64,000 nt of DNA. Source: JACWAE01 sp963847595 (lineage in GTDB: Bacteria; Chloroflexota; Dehalococcoidia; SZUA-161). The stretch spans positions 1-64,000 of the forward strand of contig CAWKAJ010000001.1 in NCBI GenBank assembly GCA_963847595.1, read 5' to 3'. Position numbers and translations under genes: made by a program. Below the pieces are notes generated by a model. It worked only from the letters and a program-made list of their open reading frames with translations. It searched no databases and was not told the DNA's origin. How positions within the stretch are numbered: position 1 is the stretch's first letter; each line of letters opens with the position of its first letter. This document shows positions 25,306-34,622 of this stretch, piece by piece.

Positions 25306-26697
25306 TCACAATGCCTCTGGCCCAACTTGGTAGTTTTGTATCTCTTCGACATATAGCTTCAAAAAACTCTTCGCTTTCTCCCTTGAAAATAAAGCAGGCC
25401 TATAAGTCAGAGAGATACTTAGATTCCTATTGTAGATACCCACGCAGATGCTCAGTCCCATAGGAGTTACCACAGGCGCGGAGCCAATCACGTTGATAAT
25501 TTTGGCGCTCCCCATGCTGGTCACTGCAGGTTCATCGGCGCCTATTTTAGGCCAGAGCACCCCCAAGTTGGTAATAAGAATACTATCGACATAAGTTCTA
25601 GTAATCATCAAGAACCTGCATATCATCCTCATGAATGCTAGAGGGAAACAAGAGCAGAAGTAGAAGAAGTAAACCAGCGAAAAAGCTATCCTATTTTTGG
25701 TCGCATATATATTGTCTGCCCTTACCTTCCTTAACAGCTTCACGGGATCAACCCTGTCCTTGGGGTATGTTACCGGAGAAATCCAGGAGGCCTGATTTGC
25801 CACAATGTTTCGAAATCCTTTAGGGCTGATGTTCACTGGAGCCATTATGCGTATCTTATTACTGGTCTTTCCGTGCATGCTATTCCATTTCTCTATAACT
25901 CTGTAACATGCTGCCAAAAGGATATCATGTATCTCAACACCGACTGAACTTGCTTTAGACTCCATAGACCTCATCCCTTCCGAGTTTATAATCTCAGAAC
26001 ACAGGTGCACTTCTTTAGAGCGTCCGGATTTATCATGAAAAACCCTTGTCGGGGGAGGATAGGTGGCCAAAACGAACCGATGGAACAGGCTAAAAAACAT
26101 CTTCATATAAAAGTGTTCTACCCTGGCTCTCTCCCCATTAGCGAATTTCAGCAACTCATCGCCTTTAAGGGCCATCCGTATGCCCTGCGTCGATTTGGAA
26201 TTCTCGGAAGAAAGAGCGTTATTGTAGTTGTCGAAAACTTTCCTCATGAAAACAACGGCTCGGATTCCATCTGTTGAGGAGTGGTGAAAAGCGAAGGCTA
26301 GACAGGATTCAACCGCATTCTTCTTCAATAGAAGAGCCCTAACAGGGAATGCTTTCCTTAAATCCATCGGCTGATTCATCCACTGCCAGAGACATTCTTC
26401 GTAGCCTATATCTTGAAGTTGGGACAGGTCCTGGACACTCAATACACCCTTTCCCAGATTGTCCTGTGCTTCGCGGAAATGTCTGAAGTATTTACTTCGT
26501 AGGAGTGTTCTCATTACGGGATACGTTTCTTGGGCACACATAATTGACTGATTTAATTTAACATGATCGATTTCACCCTCCAGATCTATAAACGCGTGGA
26601 TGAGCGCGCGTTCACCTATGCTGTCAAGGGCTAACTCGCATTTGTCAACGCAGTTCAGGGGTATTATCTTGCTAGGTCTTCTTTCTTTTGTTCCCAT
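25306..26697 (-). CDS. Condensation-domain / acyltransferase-like protein
   Basis: The 463-residue protein has the HHxxxDG catalytic motif as HHSSTDG (residues 138-144), which is shared by NRPS condensation domains, WS/DGAT wax-ester synthases and Pap/alcohol acetyltransferases. The N-terminal half has LDSIGERALIHAFIDLEG, typical of this CoA-acyltransferase superfold. A second-half strand KIRIMAPVNISPKGFRN fits the latch region. A hydrophobic stretch around residues 340-370 (SLVYFFYFCSCFPLAFMRMI) is unusual and may be membrane-associated. No carrier-protein or adenylation domain is nearby, so it is a free-standing acyl transferase. The acyl donor and acceptor are unknown. Confidence 0.72.
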   Translation of the reverse strand: MGTKERRPSKIIPLNCVDKCELALDSIGERALIHAFIDLEGEIDHVKLNQSIMCAQETYPVMRTLLRSKYFRHFREAQDNLGKGVLSVQDLSQLQDIGYEECLWQWMNQPMDLRKAFPVRALLLKKNAVESCLAFAFHHSSTDGIRAVVFMRKVFDNYNNALSSENSKSTQGIRMALKGDELLKFANGERARVEHFYMKMFFSLFHRFVLATYPPPTRVFHDKSGRSKEVHLCSEIINSEGMRSMESKASSVGVEIHDILLAACYRVIEKWNSMHGKTSNKIRIMAPVNISPKGFRNIVANQASWISPVTYPKDRVDPVKLLRKVRADNIYATKNRIAFSLVYFFYFCSCFPLAFMRMICRFLMITRTYVDSILITNLGVLWPKIGADEPAVTSMGSAKIINVIGSAPVVTPMGLSICVGIYNRNLSISLTYRPALFSREKAKSFLKLYVEEIQNYQVGPEAL

Positions 26698-27034
26698 AGC
26701 TTTAATAGACCTCAGTATTCATAGTGGTGCTTCTTCTATGTAGCGTAAAAATCCAGCCGAAGTATAGCATAAGAGAAACTGCAAAAAAACAAGCCGTAAA
26801 ACTGAGGATTGTGAACATACTGGGGCTACACAATTGTCAGTTATGTTCAATTGAATGCTCTCGGTTGGGAAACCGTGATGCGCCTTCAAATACACTATGC
26901 TACAATACAATATGCCCGTTAGCTTCTACTTCTTGGGTGGCGAGTCTTGACCATTTTGGTCGTTATTTAGACAGAATGTGCTCCGAAAACCTGACAATCT
27001 CCGCTGACGAAGCATTTTATGGGAGGACAATTAC
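26698..27034. other. Gene-free spacer between divergent genes
   Basis: No reading frame here has a ribosome site or a familiar sequence. The region should hold the promoters for the condensation-like gene (minus strand) and the OYE gene (plus strand), but I see no clean -35/-10 pair. GGGAGGA just before 27035 is the ribosome site of the next gene. Confidence 0.5.
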
Positions 27035-28033
27035 ATGCCAGGCCTTTTCGAACCAATCAATATAAAGGGACTCTCGCTTAAAAACCGATTAGTGATGCCG
27101 CCCATGGCCACCAGTATGGCCACCAAAGATGGCGAGGTTACCGACAGACACATTAGACATTATACAACTCGGGCCAGAGGCGGTGTGGGACTGATAATCG
27201 TCGAGCACACCTATGTTTCGAAAGACGGTAAGTTGTCTCAAGGACAAATGGGCCTGTACGATGACAGACTAATACCCAGCCTCAAGCGGCTAGTAAAGGC
27301 TATTCACGCTGAAGAGACTAAAGTGGCTATACAGCTAACCCATGCAGGTGCTAAAGCTTCTCGTAACATTACCGGGGAGCAACCTATTGGCCCGTGGAAC
27401 GTTATGCTTCCTAATGGTAGCGAGGTCCCCAGGCCGCTGACCATTGCTGAAATTAAAGCGATTGTCGCAAGATTTGGTGAGGCAGCTTGTCGGGCGATAG
27501 AAGCAGGCTTCGACTCTATTGAGTTACATGGTGCGCACGGCTTTCTTCTTTGCCAATTCTTATCGCCGTACACCAACCGGCGCGACGACGCATACGGTGG
27601 CGATTTGACAGGAAGGCTCCTCTTCCCCCTGGAGGTCATCAAAGAGGTAAAAACCAGGTTGGGAGAAGATACACCCCTGTTTTACCGTTTTGGCGCTGAC
27701 GACATGTTCGAGGGGGGGCTAACCAGTCAAGAGGCAAAACTTGCTGCACGACATCTGGAGCAAGCTGGTGTGGATGTTTTAGATATCTCCGGAGGACTGG
27801 GTGGTAGCGGTCATGAGCGCTTTACCGAACAGGGCTACTTTGTCCCTTTGGCAGAGGGAATTAAGAAAATGGTGAAAGTCCCAGTCATCGGGGTGGGGAA
27901 CATTACAGAGCCCGAATATGCCGACAGGATCATTCGGGAACAAAGGGTAGATATGGTGGCTTTGGGTCATATGTTACTTTCCAACCCTGAGTTCCCTAAA
28001 CAGGCGGCGAAGAAACTGGGCGTGAAACTATAA
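27035..28033 (+). CDS. Old yellow enzyme family NADH:flavin oxidoreductase
   Basis: The 332-residue FMN-dependent TIM barrel starts MPGLFEPINIKGLSLKNRLV, as is usual for OYE relatives. It contains PPMATSMATKDGEVTD (FMN contact), the H-x-A/H pair in ELHGAHGFLLCQFLSP with SPYTNRRDDAYGG, and the phosphate-binding end VIGVGNITEPEYADRI. It is a single-domain type: the C-terminal 4Fe-4S and flavoprotein domains of 2,4-dienoyl-CoA reductases are missing. Such proteins reduce activated C=C bonds. A GGGAGGA site supports the start. Confidence 0.92.
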   Translation: MPGLFEPINIKGLSLKNRLVMPPMATSMATKDGEVTDRHIRHYTTRARGGVGLIIVEHTYVSKDGKLSQGQMGLYDDRLIPSLKRLVKAIHAEETKVAIQLTHAGAKASRNITGEQPIGPWNVMLPNGSEVPRPLTIAEIKAIVARFGEAACRAIEAGFDSIELHGAHGFLLCQFLSPYTNRRDDAYGGDLTGRLLFPLEVIKEVKTRLGEDTPLFYRFGADDMFEGGLTSQEAKLAARHLEQAGVDVLDISGGLGGSGHERFTEQGYFVPLAEGIKKMVKVPVIGVGNITEPEYADRIIREQRVDMVALGHMLLSNPEFPKQAAKKLGVKL

Positions 28034-28482
28034 GGTAAAAAGGGACCTTTTTATCTCCAGGTAACATAAAAAGCTCCTTTTGTTGTTTCCGATATCCTAC
28101 GGCTTCGTACTCATTTCCCCTTTCACTAACACATTCACCCGATTGGACTCTCCTTAATCAAAGTGGCTCCCCTATATTAACTACCACTTAACTCGGCGAT
28201 TTCTTCTACGTTGGCTCTTTTGCCTACAATCTCAACTCTATTACAGGTTACCTTGATTAAATAGGCAAATGTTGTTGAAGGACAGTTGCGCATGGGCATT
28301 TTGGACTCACCCATTAGGGGTAATCATTTTGAGCACTGTTAGAAGCATGAATCAGTGTTCTACTATCTAGGCCGCCCCCCCCAAATTACCTGAGTGGGGG
28401 TTGCCGACCTGAGACTAGCCTAGAATATACTAATTGCAGACCCATGTAGAATCGTGGCGCAAAGGGAAGCGGACAGGTTACA
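28034..28482. other. Gene-free region after the OYE gene
   Basis: AAAAAGG/CCTTTTT just behind the OYE stop (about 28037-28053) forms a weak A/T-rich hairpin with a T-tract and may end transcription. The rest contains no believable gene. A C-run (28374-28381) and a GGGGG/CCCCC pairing near 28395 are noted. Confidence 0.4.
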
Positions 28483-28689
28483 GTGGCTAGAAGAGCACGG
28501 CAGATAACGAGCCGCGGCTGCCTGGGGCAGATGGCCCAGAAATACTGCAAATATTGCAGCGAGAGATGCCCCATCACGGCGCTATGCGTGCTCATATTGA
28601 TGGGCGAATACCTGCGCCGTGACCACAAGCCATCTCAGGAATCAACCGATGCCACTCAGTTCCTGACTGTCCCACCTGATGAGCCATAG
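28483..28689 (+). CDS. Small Cys-rich hypothetical protein
   Basis: A GTG-initiated ORF of 68 residues has a basic N-terminus and the cysteine cluster KYCKYCSERCPITALC. Four to five closely spaced cysteines suggest metal binding. The ribosome site is weak (ACAGGTT). The ORF ends overlapping the next small frame. It may be a fragment of a larger gene. I do not recognise it. Confidence 0.35.
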   Translation: MARRARQITSRGCLGQMAQKYCKYCSERCPITALCVLILMGEYLRRDHKPSQESTDATQFLTVPPDEP

Positions 28690-28717
28690 CAAAGAGAAAG
28701 CACGCGAAGGAATCGAG

Positions 28718-28894
28718 ATGAATAGGACGATAAGCTGGACAACCTACATTTGGCTGCTCACCATGGAGGCTGCCGAAGACCTGCTCGAATCAGTCAGGAG
28801 ACTTCTCTTCGAGCACAGCAATCCTTCCGCCGAGAGTAGAAGTTCTTATCTGAACGATAGATTTCAGATTCTGCCGCCAACAGCCGTCCACTGA
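28718..28894 (+). CDS. Small hypothetical protein
   Basis: The ATG at 28718 has GAAGGA 6 bases before it, giving 58 residues: TISWTTYIWLLTMEAAEDLL and then a helical LESVRRLLFEH. The longer form from 28679 overlaps the preceding stop as ATGAGCCATAG. No family is recognised, and the two small ORFs may be a decayed locus. Confidence 0.35.
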   Translation: MNRTISWTTYIWLLTMEAAEDLLESVRRLLFEHSNPSAESRSSYLNDRFQILPPTAVH

Positions 28895-29132
28895 CATCTG
28901 CCTGGCTACTGGTGAGCCTTGGTGTTCAATCGACAGAACTTTTACCTTGGCATTTAGCTTGGTCCACATAGACTCACGTTCTTCAGATAGCACAACTGTA
29001 ACAGCAAAGTGTTCATTGGGCAATGGGGAGAGACTATGATTCAAGAGAGCGCGAGTCCCAAGGCGACAATTCGATGAATTGTTTGACAAAATGTGTGTGA
29101 ACCGGATAATCTTGGTAGAAAAGGAGACTACT

Positions 29133-29168
29133 ATGGAAGGCAAGTCTCAACGGAGTACAATCGTTTGA
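29133..29168 (+). CDS. 11-codon leader ORF upstream of tspO
   Basis: The only well-placed ribosome site here, AAAAGGAGA, leads to ATG 29133. Its frame reads MEGKSQRSTIV and stops at TGA 29166-29168. That stop overlaps the candidate TTG start of tspO at 29165 as TTGA. The arrangement suggests translational coupling, or else an indel that separated the true tspO start from its body. Confidence 0.4.
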   Translation: MEGKSQRSTIV

Positions 29169-29644
29169 GTGGGATAGATATAACTAAGCTGCTAGTCAGT
29201 ATAGTGGCCTGCCAAGGCGCCGGTGCCATTGGTGCAATCTTCACGACATCCGCAATCCCGACCTGGTATGCAGGCTTAAAGAAACCAGCCTTTACTCCTC
29301 CTAACTCTGCCTTCGGACCCGTCTGGATCACTCTTTACCTTTTGATGGGTATAGCCGTTTTCTTGGTGTGGCGGGAAGGATTAAGTCAAGCAGGCGTGAC
29401 AGCAGCTTTCATTGTATTCTGGGTTCAACTGGTGCTGAATATCCTGTGGTCGGTAATCTTCTTTAGGCTCAAGTCCATTCTGGGCGGAATGGTTATGATT
29501 CTTCTTTTGTGGATAGCCATACTAGTCAACATCATTATGTTCTTTGGTGTGTCGCCCATCGCGGGCGGACTTCTCATTCCATATATAATCTGGGTTACTA
29601 TTGCAGCCAATTTGAACGCGCAGGTCTGGATACTAAACCGATAG
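29165..29644 (+). CDS. tspO: TspO/MBR family membrane protein
   Basis: The protein has five hydrophobic segments and the family hallmarks IPTWYAGLKKPAFTPPNSAFGPVWITLYLLMG and NILWSVIFF. TspO binds tetrapyrroles and cholesterol-like ligands and is often linked to porphyrin or stress handling. The frame is open from 29093, but that start has no ribosome site. TTG 29165 has GGAG at 29152-29155 and gives 159 residues, the normal family length. A short ORF ends on top of this TTG. Confidence 0.88.
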   Translation: MSGIDITKLLVSIVACQGAGAIGAIFTTSAIPTWYAGLKKPAFTPPNSAFGPVWITLYLLMGIAVFLVWREGLSQAGVTAAFIVFWVQLVLNILWSVIFFRLKSILGGMVMILLLWIAILVNIIMFFGVSPIAGGLLIPYIIWVTIAANLNAQVWILNR

Positions 29645-29835
29645 CGAACTCAGAAGTCTCGGTTTGACACAGAAGCCCGGGACTAGGGAATCCTCTGGTT
29701 GCTTCTCAAGGTAACAAAATGGCTTTTTGTTCAGTCAGATGACCACTTTAAGGTTCGGATATCCAACTTCTTTCATCCTATTATCTTGAAAAATATGAAT
29801 AGATGTCAATGTCTTTGATCCTAAGAAGCTGTTAC

Positions 29836-30258
29836 TCATTGGCTATCCACCCATTCCTGAACCCTCTTTCTAATCTGGTCACGGATTTCCCGGAATTTGT
29901 TTAGCTTCTCTCCTTCTGTTCCGACAAACTTAGCGGGGTCTTCGAAGCCCCAACGTAATCTTTGCCCCATTCCGGGAAATGTAGTGGGACACTTCTCGTC
30001 GGCCTCGGAACATACTGCGATTAGATACCCGAAATGTACTTTGCCCATGTAATCCTTTAGAGCTTTGGGGTATTGGCCGCTGATGTCAATTCCAATCTCA
30101 TCCATTACCTTTTTAGTCAAAGGATGAATCTCTTTAGGTTCAAGCCCAGCACTGTAAGCTTCATATCTATCCCCGGCATAAGACCTGAGGAAAGCTTCAG
30201 CCATCTGGCTTCTGGCTGAGTTTGACGTGCACAGAAATAGAACCCGAGTCTTGTTCAT
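29836..30258 (-). CDS. arsC: Arsenate reductase, low-molecular-weight phosphatase type
   Basis: The 140-residue protein has the P-loop CTSNSARSQMAEAF, i.e. C-x5-R-S, at its N-terminus. It also has a catalytic Asp in GFEDPAKF and a further Cys in IAVCSEADEKCPTTFPG, the redox cysteines of the thioredoxin-coupled ArsC class. It reduces arsenate to arsenite. The ATG at 30258 is used; four residues upstream would come from another ATG at 30270. No ars transporter is nearby; the only ArsR-like gene is 4.8 kb away. Two Cys in the loop suit disulfide relay. Confidence 0.92.
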   Translation of the reverse strand: MNKTRVLFLCTSNSARSQMAEAFLRSYAGDRYEAYSAGLEPKEIHPLTKKVMDEIGIDISGQYPKALKDYMGKVHFGYLIAVCSEADEKCPTTFPGMGQRLRWGFEDPAKFVGTEGEKLNKFREIRDQIRKRVQEWVDSQ

Positions 30259-30270
30259 AGATTCCTCCAA

Positions 30271-30833
30271 GTTACTTTTGGCCTTAACTGACTGGGTTTA
30301 ATTCCCTCCAGCCCCTGTCACTCATACGACGCATCATCAAATCGTGACTTCGGTGTTGAATTCACGTGCTATGCTGTGGTCTGTTTCTGGAATTCTGGCT
30401 TTACCATTGTGGCCTGCCCCCGGAAATGACACCACTTGCAGAGTTAGAGTTACAAGCATTTTAGCTTCGGAAGCAGGTCAAACCCCACACTGTCCTTACT
30501 CTAATAGTCAACTACCCCCCCAAAGCACTATAATTCAAAATATTTGTATTTACAATACATGTGTATGGGTTTATACGGGTTACGAAACTAAGGGGCTTTG
30601 CTTTGAATTTTAGAGCTTGGTACTGGTGTTGGACAGGTGGATAGTGTGGAGGCTGGGCTTTACCAGTTTGTATGATTGCACTTTATGACGTTCTGTTAAT
30701 CTTCTCATTTTCCTTCGTGGGTCCACTGCTCCAAAAAGTGGATGGCCTGCACCGAAGTGCATATTCATCCAAAACCGAGAGCTAGAAAAGTACTCAGTTT
30801 TAAGACCACTTAGTCCAGGATGTACATGTTACC
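30271..30833. other. Gene-free region before the restriction enzyme gene
   Basis: This 560-base A/T-richer stretch has no ORF with a ribosome site and no family I recognise. It contains the inverted-repeat-like TTTGTATTTACAATACATGTGTAT near 30542-30565 only in rough form. It may mark the edge of the accessory island. Confidence 0.4.
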
Positions 30834-30862
30834 TTGATTCCTTTGGGAGTGTAGCCTATAAT
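30834..30862 (+). promoter_or_regulatory. Promoter of the restriction-modification gene
   Basis: TTGATT (30834-30839) and TATAAT (30857-30862) are exactly 17 bases apart and point to the gene at 30891, whose ribosome site is AAAGGA. Confidence 0.75.
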
Positions 30863-30890
30863 CTCGATAAGCCAAAAGGATTCATGCAAA

Positions 30891-33800
30891 ATGAATGAAT
30901 GGGAATTCACCGCAGAAGTTGCAAGCTGGATAAACGAGATTATTTTTAAAAGTCCCAATTTGCCTTTCTCGCGAGCAAGGTGTGAGCAGGTTGGTGAAGG
31001 CTCGTTCAAACGCAGAGACCTCACTTTGCTCGATAGAGACCAGCGCATCGTCCTAACTGGCGAAGTGAAGCTCCCGTATCGCAAGGATGGCGGCAGCCCC
31101 TACAACGCAGCAGTTGTCACCGATGCCAGAGCCAAGGCGCAACGTGCCGGGACGCGCTTCTTCTTCACCTGGAACGTCAACGAATTCGTGCTTTGGGAGA
31201 CAACGCCCTCAAAAACATCGTGGCAAGAGCAAAACTATAAGTCATGGGAAGTAACCACCATCCACCGCGAAAGTCATCTTGAGCTCCCTATGACTGCACA
31301 AGCCATAAAAACCTGGCTTGCGTTGTTTCTGAATGAGTTTGCCCAGATTATTCGCGGCACAGCTTCTATAGGCTTTAAGGCTCCAGACGAGAAATTCATA
31401 GAGGCTTTGGAGTCATCCCTCCGAATGCCAATCGTGCTCAACCTCGAAAAACTAGATGAACTTTACAAGAAGCCCAGATTCAGGTCTGAACTTGACAAGT
31501 GGATGAGGGAGGAACAAGGCTGGATCATTCTTACTGACCCTGAAGGTATTCAGGATAACCTTGAACGTGCCTCCAAGTTCGCCTGTTATGCGCTAATCAA
31601 TAAACTTGTGTTTCACGAGGCGCTACTAAAACGCTATGCCGCAAGCATGGGCAAGCTCAGCGTACCGGAGCATATTGACACAGGTGAAGCGTTGCGTCTC
31701 CATCTCGAAGGATATTTTGCTGAGGCTAAATCGGTTACTGAAGATTACGAAACTGTTTTCGGTGAAGACCATGCTTCGATAGGCAATCGAATACCCTTCT
31801 ATTCGGATAGCGCTGTCCCCCACTTGCGGGAGCTTATAAACAAGATACATGAGTTCGACTTTTCTAAACTTGACTACGAAATCATCGGGAGTATGTTCGA
31901 ACGCCTCATTGCTCCTGAGGAACGAAGCAAGTTTGGTCAGTTCTACACGCGTGTTGAAGTCGTTGACCTCATTAACAGCTTTTGCATCCGAAATGGTCTG
32001 GAAAAAGTAATGGACCCTGCCTGCGGCGGGGGGACATTCCTCGTCCGTGCCTACGCTCGAAAGCGAGAGCTGAAGCCTGCCCGCAAGCATGGAGAGCTCC
32101 TCTCCGATATCTTCGGCGTGGATAAGTCGCATTTCGCCACACATCTAACCACCATTAATCTGGCTACTCGTGACCTAATCGACGCAGAGAATTACCCGCA
32201 GATTGCCCGTAGTGACTTCTTTGACATCGAGGCGAGCAGGACATTTCTTACGCTGCCAAGCCACGTAAAAGCCGAGGGCTTGGGCAAAACACAGCGGAGG
32301 GATTTGAAAATCCCGCCCCTCGATGCGGTGGTCGGCAATCCGCCCTATTTGCGTCAGGAGGATATACCTAAAGCTAAGAAGAAAGGTAAACATGGTCCGG
32401 AGCGCGGAACGAAAGACTATTACAAGATGCTTGTTCTTAAAGAGAGTGGCGCCAAGCTTTCCGGTCGCAGCGACATACACTGCTACTTCTGGCCCCATGC
32501 TACCAGCTTTCTCAAGGACAATGGCTATCTCTCCCTCCTCACCTCAAGCCAGTGGCTCGATGTGGAATATGGCTTCCGTTTGCAGGAGTGGATACTGAAC
32601 AACTTTGAGATGGTAGCTATACTCGAAAGCATAGATGAACCCTGGTTTGTGGGCGCAAGAGTGGTAACAGCCATAACCATCCTTCATCGCCAATCTGACG
32701 AAAAGAAACGTATGAGCAACAAGGTCCGTTTTGTGCAGCTTCGCCGCCCCCTCCGCGAGATTCTAGCCCATGATGGCACAACCGCCGGAGCCGTTCGCGC
32801 CGCAGACCAGTTCCGCGCTGAAATCCTTTCCCTCAAAAATAGCACAGCCAACGAACGCTATCGAGCGCGCTTAGTTAACCAAAAAGAGCTCTGGGAGCAA
32901 GGTGTCCAGCTTGGCATTATCATGGGCAAGTCGAAGGAAGTTGATACCGAAGGCGAGGAAGTACAAGATGAAGAAGCACAACAGGGCAAATACTACGGCG
33001 GCAAGTGGGGTGTCCACCTTAGAGCGCCTGACTTATGGTTCAAGCTACTGGATAAGTATGGAGAGAGACTCGCTCCGTTGGGCGAGATTGCAGATATAAG
33101 TCGTGGAATTACAAGTGGCATTGATGATTTTTTCTTCCCCAAGGACTGCAGCGCCAGCTGCCTCGAAACCCACAAAGACCCGACCAAATTTAGGAATACA
33201 TATGGGGTGCAGCGTAAGGATGTGGAGTCCGGAAAGGTCAAGCTGGTCCTATGTGGCAAAGGGCGCGGTGAAATAAGACCAATCGAAGCAAAATTCTTGG
33301 AGCCGGAGGTTCATAGCCTCATGGAAATAGCCGGCTTTACTGTGGCTCCTGAAGATTGCTCAAGGCTAATACTCCTGGTTGGCAAGAAGAAGTCTGAGCT
33401 AAAAGACACATATGTATTGGAATACGTCAAATGGGGCGAAAAACAGGGCTTTCATACCGGAGCCACATGTGCGGCCCGTGTAACCAACGATAGAGAATGG
33501 TACGATCTTACTGGCCATAGTCGTGCTCTGGCTTTATGGCCTAAAGAACGTCAGTATCGTCATATTGCTCCTGCAAACACAGATCTATTGATCGCTAACT
33601 GTCGCTTGTACGAGATATACCCACAACGAGGGAATAACGATCCTCTTCTTTGGGGTGGGATCCTTAACTCGACCTGGGTTTTATTTTCCTCACTGCAATT
33701 TGGACGACCAGTGGGTAATGAAGGGAACTGGAGCACCATGGTAGTCGATGTAAACACAATGCTTGTTCCCAATCCCATCAAAGCAACCAAGACGGCGCAA

Positions 33801-34583
33801 AAACGTGTTGCCAAAGCATTCGAGAAACTGAAACAGCGCAAGGCGCTCCAGTTCCTCTCTGAGAGGCGGATGCGCCAAATGGCGTATACAAAGGGCGGCA
33901 AGGAAGCCAAACTCGAAAAACTCTCTGATGAGAGCGAACTCGATATGCCAGACCGCCGTGAACTGGACGACGCTGTTATGGAAATGGTGGGTGTCCGGTC
34001 GAAGGTGCGCCGTCAAGAATTGATTGACGAGCTTTACGATTACCTTCGCCAATTCTTCGAGTGGACTCGCCAGAAGGAAGAGAAGGCTATCATCAACAAG
34101 GGCATCGCCAAGCGGAGAGGTCCCGCGCACCCGGGCGAGATTGCGTCGCAAATCTTCCAGTGGATAACAGAAAATGAAGGACAGCTTCTGCGCCAGTACG
34201 ATAGCGATTTCCTGGATACATCAAAGCCCTTCGATACTTTCGATCTCCCCGCAGAGGGAATCCCTGAAGCATACTCTGACATGTTTACCGCAAATAGCGT
34301 CAAATTCTTCAAAGGGCGGAACAGCCAAATTGCCTTAATCGAGACCAGGAACCCCGCGCAAAGCGACCTGATTGTACTTGTAGCTGGGTCAGGCATGCGC
34401 GGCCTGGTGCGCATCCCTCACGATGAAAACGAGTGCCAAAGCGTATTCCAGAAATTTGAGAGATTTATCAGAGAACGCGAGAGGCGCATCCGTGAGCTTA
34501 TTGCGGAGCGCACTACGGATGAGGATATGCAAGAGAAAATCTACGAATCACTCATGTACCTGGTCCTACATGGAAACCGCTAA
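30891..34583 (+). CDS. Type IIG-like restriction-modification protein (nuclease plus N6-adenine methyltransferase)
   Basis: The 1230-residue chain has the order expected for single-polypeptide restriction enzymes. Residues ~1-170 hold a PD-(D/E)xK-like nuclease core (Asp43 in RRDLTLL, Glu58-x-Lys60 in GEVKLP). A helical connector follows, with KFGQFYT, the usual sequence just before the methylase. The methyltransferase has SAM motif I DPACGGGTFLVRA (from residue 375) and catalytic NPPY (483-486). A C-terminal target-recognition region with ADISRGITSGIDDFF follows. It should methylate adenine and cut unmodified DNA. It could instead be a methylase-only BREX-like PglX, but the N-terminal nuclease motif argues against that. 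The following gene encodes a second nuclease-like protein. Confidence 0.85.
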   Translation: MNEWEFTAEVASWINEIIFKSPNLPFSRARCEQVGEGSFKRRDLTLLDRDQRIVLTGEVKLPYRKDGGSPYNAAVVTDARAKAQRAGTRFFFTWNVNEFVLWETTPSKTSWQEQNYKSWEVTTIHRESHLELPMTAQAIKTWLALFLNEFAQIIRGTASIGFKAPDEKFIEALESSLRMPIVLNLEKLDELYKKPRFRSELDKWMREEQGWIILTDPEGIQDNLERASKFACYALINKLVFHEALLKRYAASMGKLSVPEHIDTGEALRLHLEGYFAEAKSVTEDYETVFGEDHASIGNRIPFYSDSAVPHLRELINKIHEFDFSKLDYEIIGSMFERLIAPEERSKFGQFYTRVEVVDLINSFCIRNGLEKVMDPACGGGTFLVRAYARKRELKPARKHGELLSDIFGVDKSHFATHLTTINLATRDLIDAENYPQIARSDFFDIEASRTFLTLPSHVKAEGLGKTQRRDLKIPPLDAVVGNPPYLRQEDIPKAKKKGKHGPERGTKDYYKMLVLKESGAKLSGRSDIHCYFWPHATSFLKDNGYLSLLTSSQWLDVEYGFRLQEWILNNFEMVAILESIDEPWFVGARVVTAITILHRQSDEKKRMSNKVRFVQLRRPLREILAHDGTTAGAVRAADQFRAEILSLKNSTANERYRARLVNQKELWEQGVQLGIIMGKSKEVDTEGEEVQDEEAQQGKYYGGKWGVHLRAPDLWFKLLDKYGERLAPLGEIADISRGITSGIDDFFFPKDCSASCLETHKDPTKFRNTYGVQRKDVESGKVKLVLCGKGRGEIRPIEAKFLEPEVHSLMEIAGFTVAPEDCSRLILLVGKKKSELKDTYVLEYVKWGEKQGFHTGATCAARVTNDREWYDLTGHSRALALWPKERQYRHIAPANTDLLIANCRLYEIYPQRGNNDPLLWGGILNSTWVLFSSLQFGRPVGNEGNWSTMVVDVNTMLVPNPIKATKTAQKRVAKAFEKLKQRKALQFLSERRMRQMAYTKGGKEAKLEKLSDESELDMPDRRELDDAVMEMVGVRSKVRRQELIDELYDYLRQFFEWTRQKEEKAIINKGIAKRRGPAHPGEIASQIFQWITENEGQLLRQYDSDFLDTSKPFDTFDLPAEGIPEAYSDMFTANSVKFFKGRNSQIALIETRNPAQSDLIVLVAGSGMRGLVRIPHDENECQSVFQKFERFIRERERRIRELIAERTTDEDMQEKIYESLMYLVLHGNR

Positions 34584-34622
34584 TTGCTCCAGGCTACCCT
34601 ATTTGAACACGGAGGCTGGACA

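Noticed and set aside
25128..25352. 74-residue minus-strand ORF after the condensation-like gene
   Set aside because: It overlaps the end of that gene by 47 bases, has no ribosome site and matches nothing I know; it might be a fragment but cannot be supported.
30344..30613. 89-residue ORF in the spacer before the R-M gene
   Set aside because: No ribosome site, unusual composition and no recognisable sequence.
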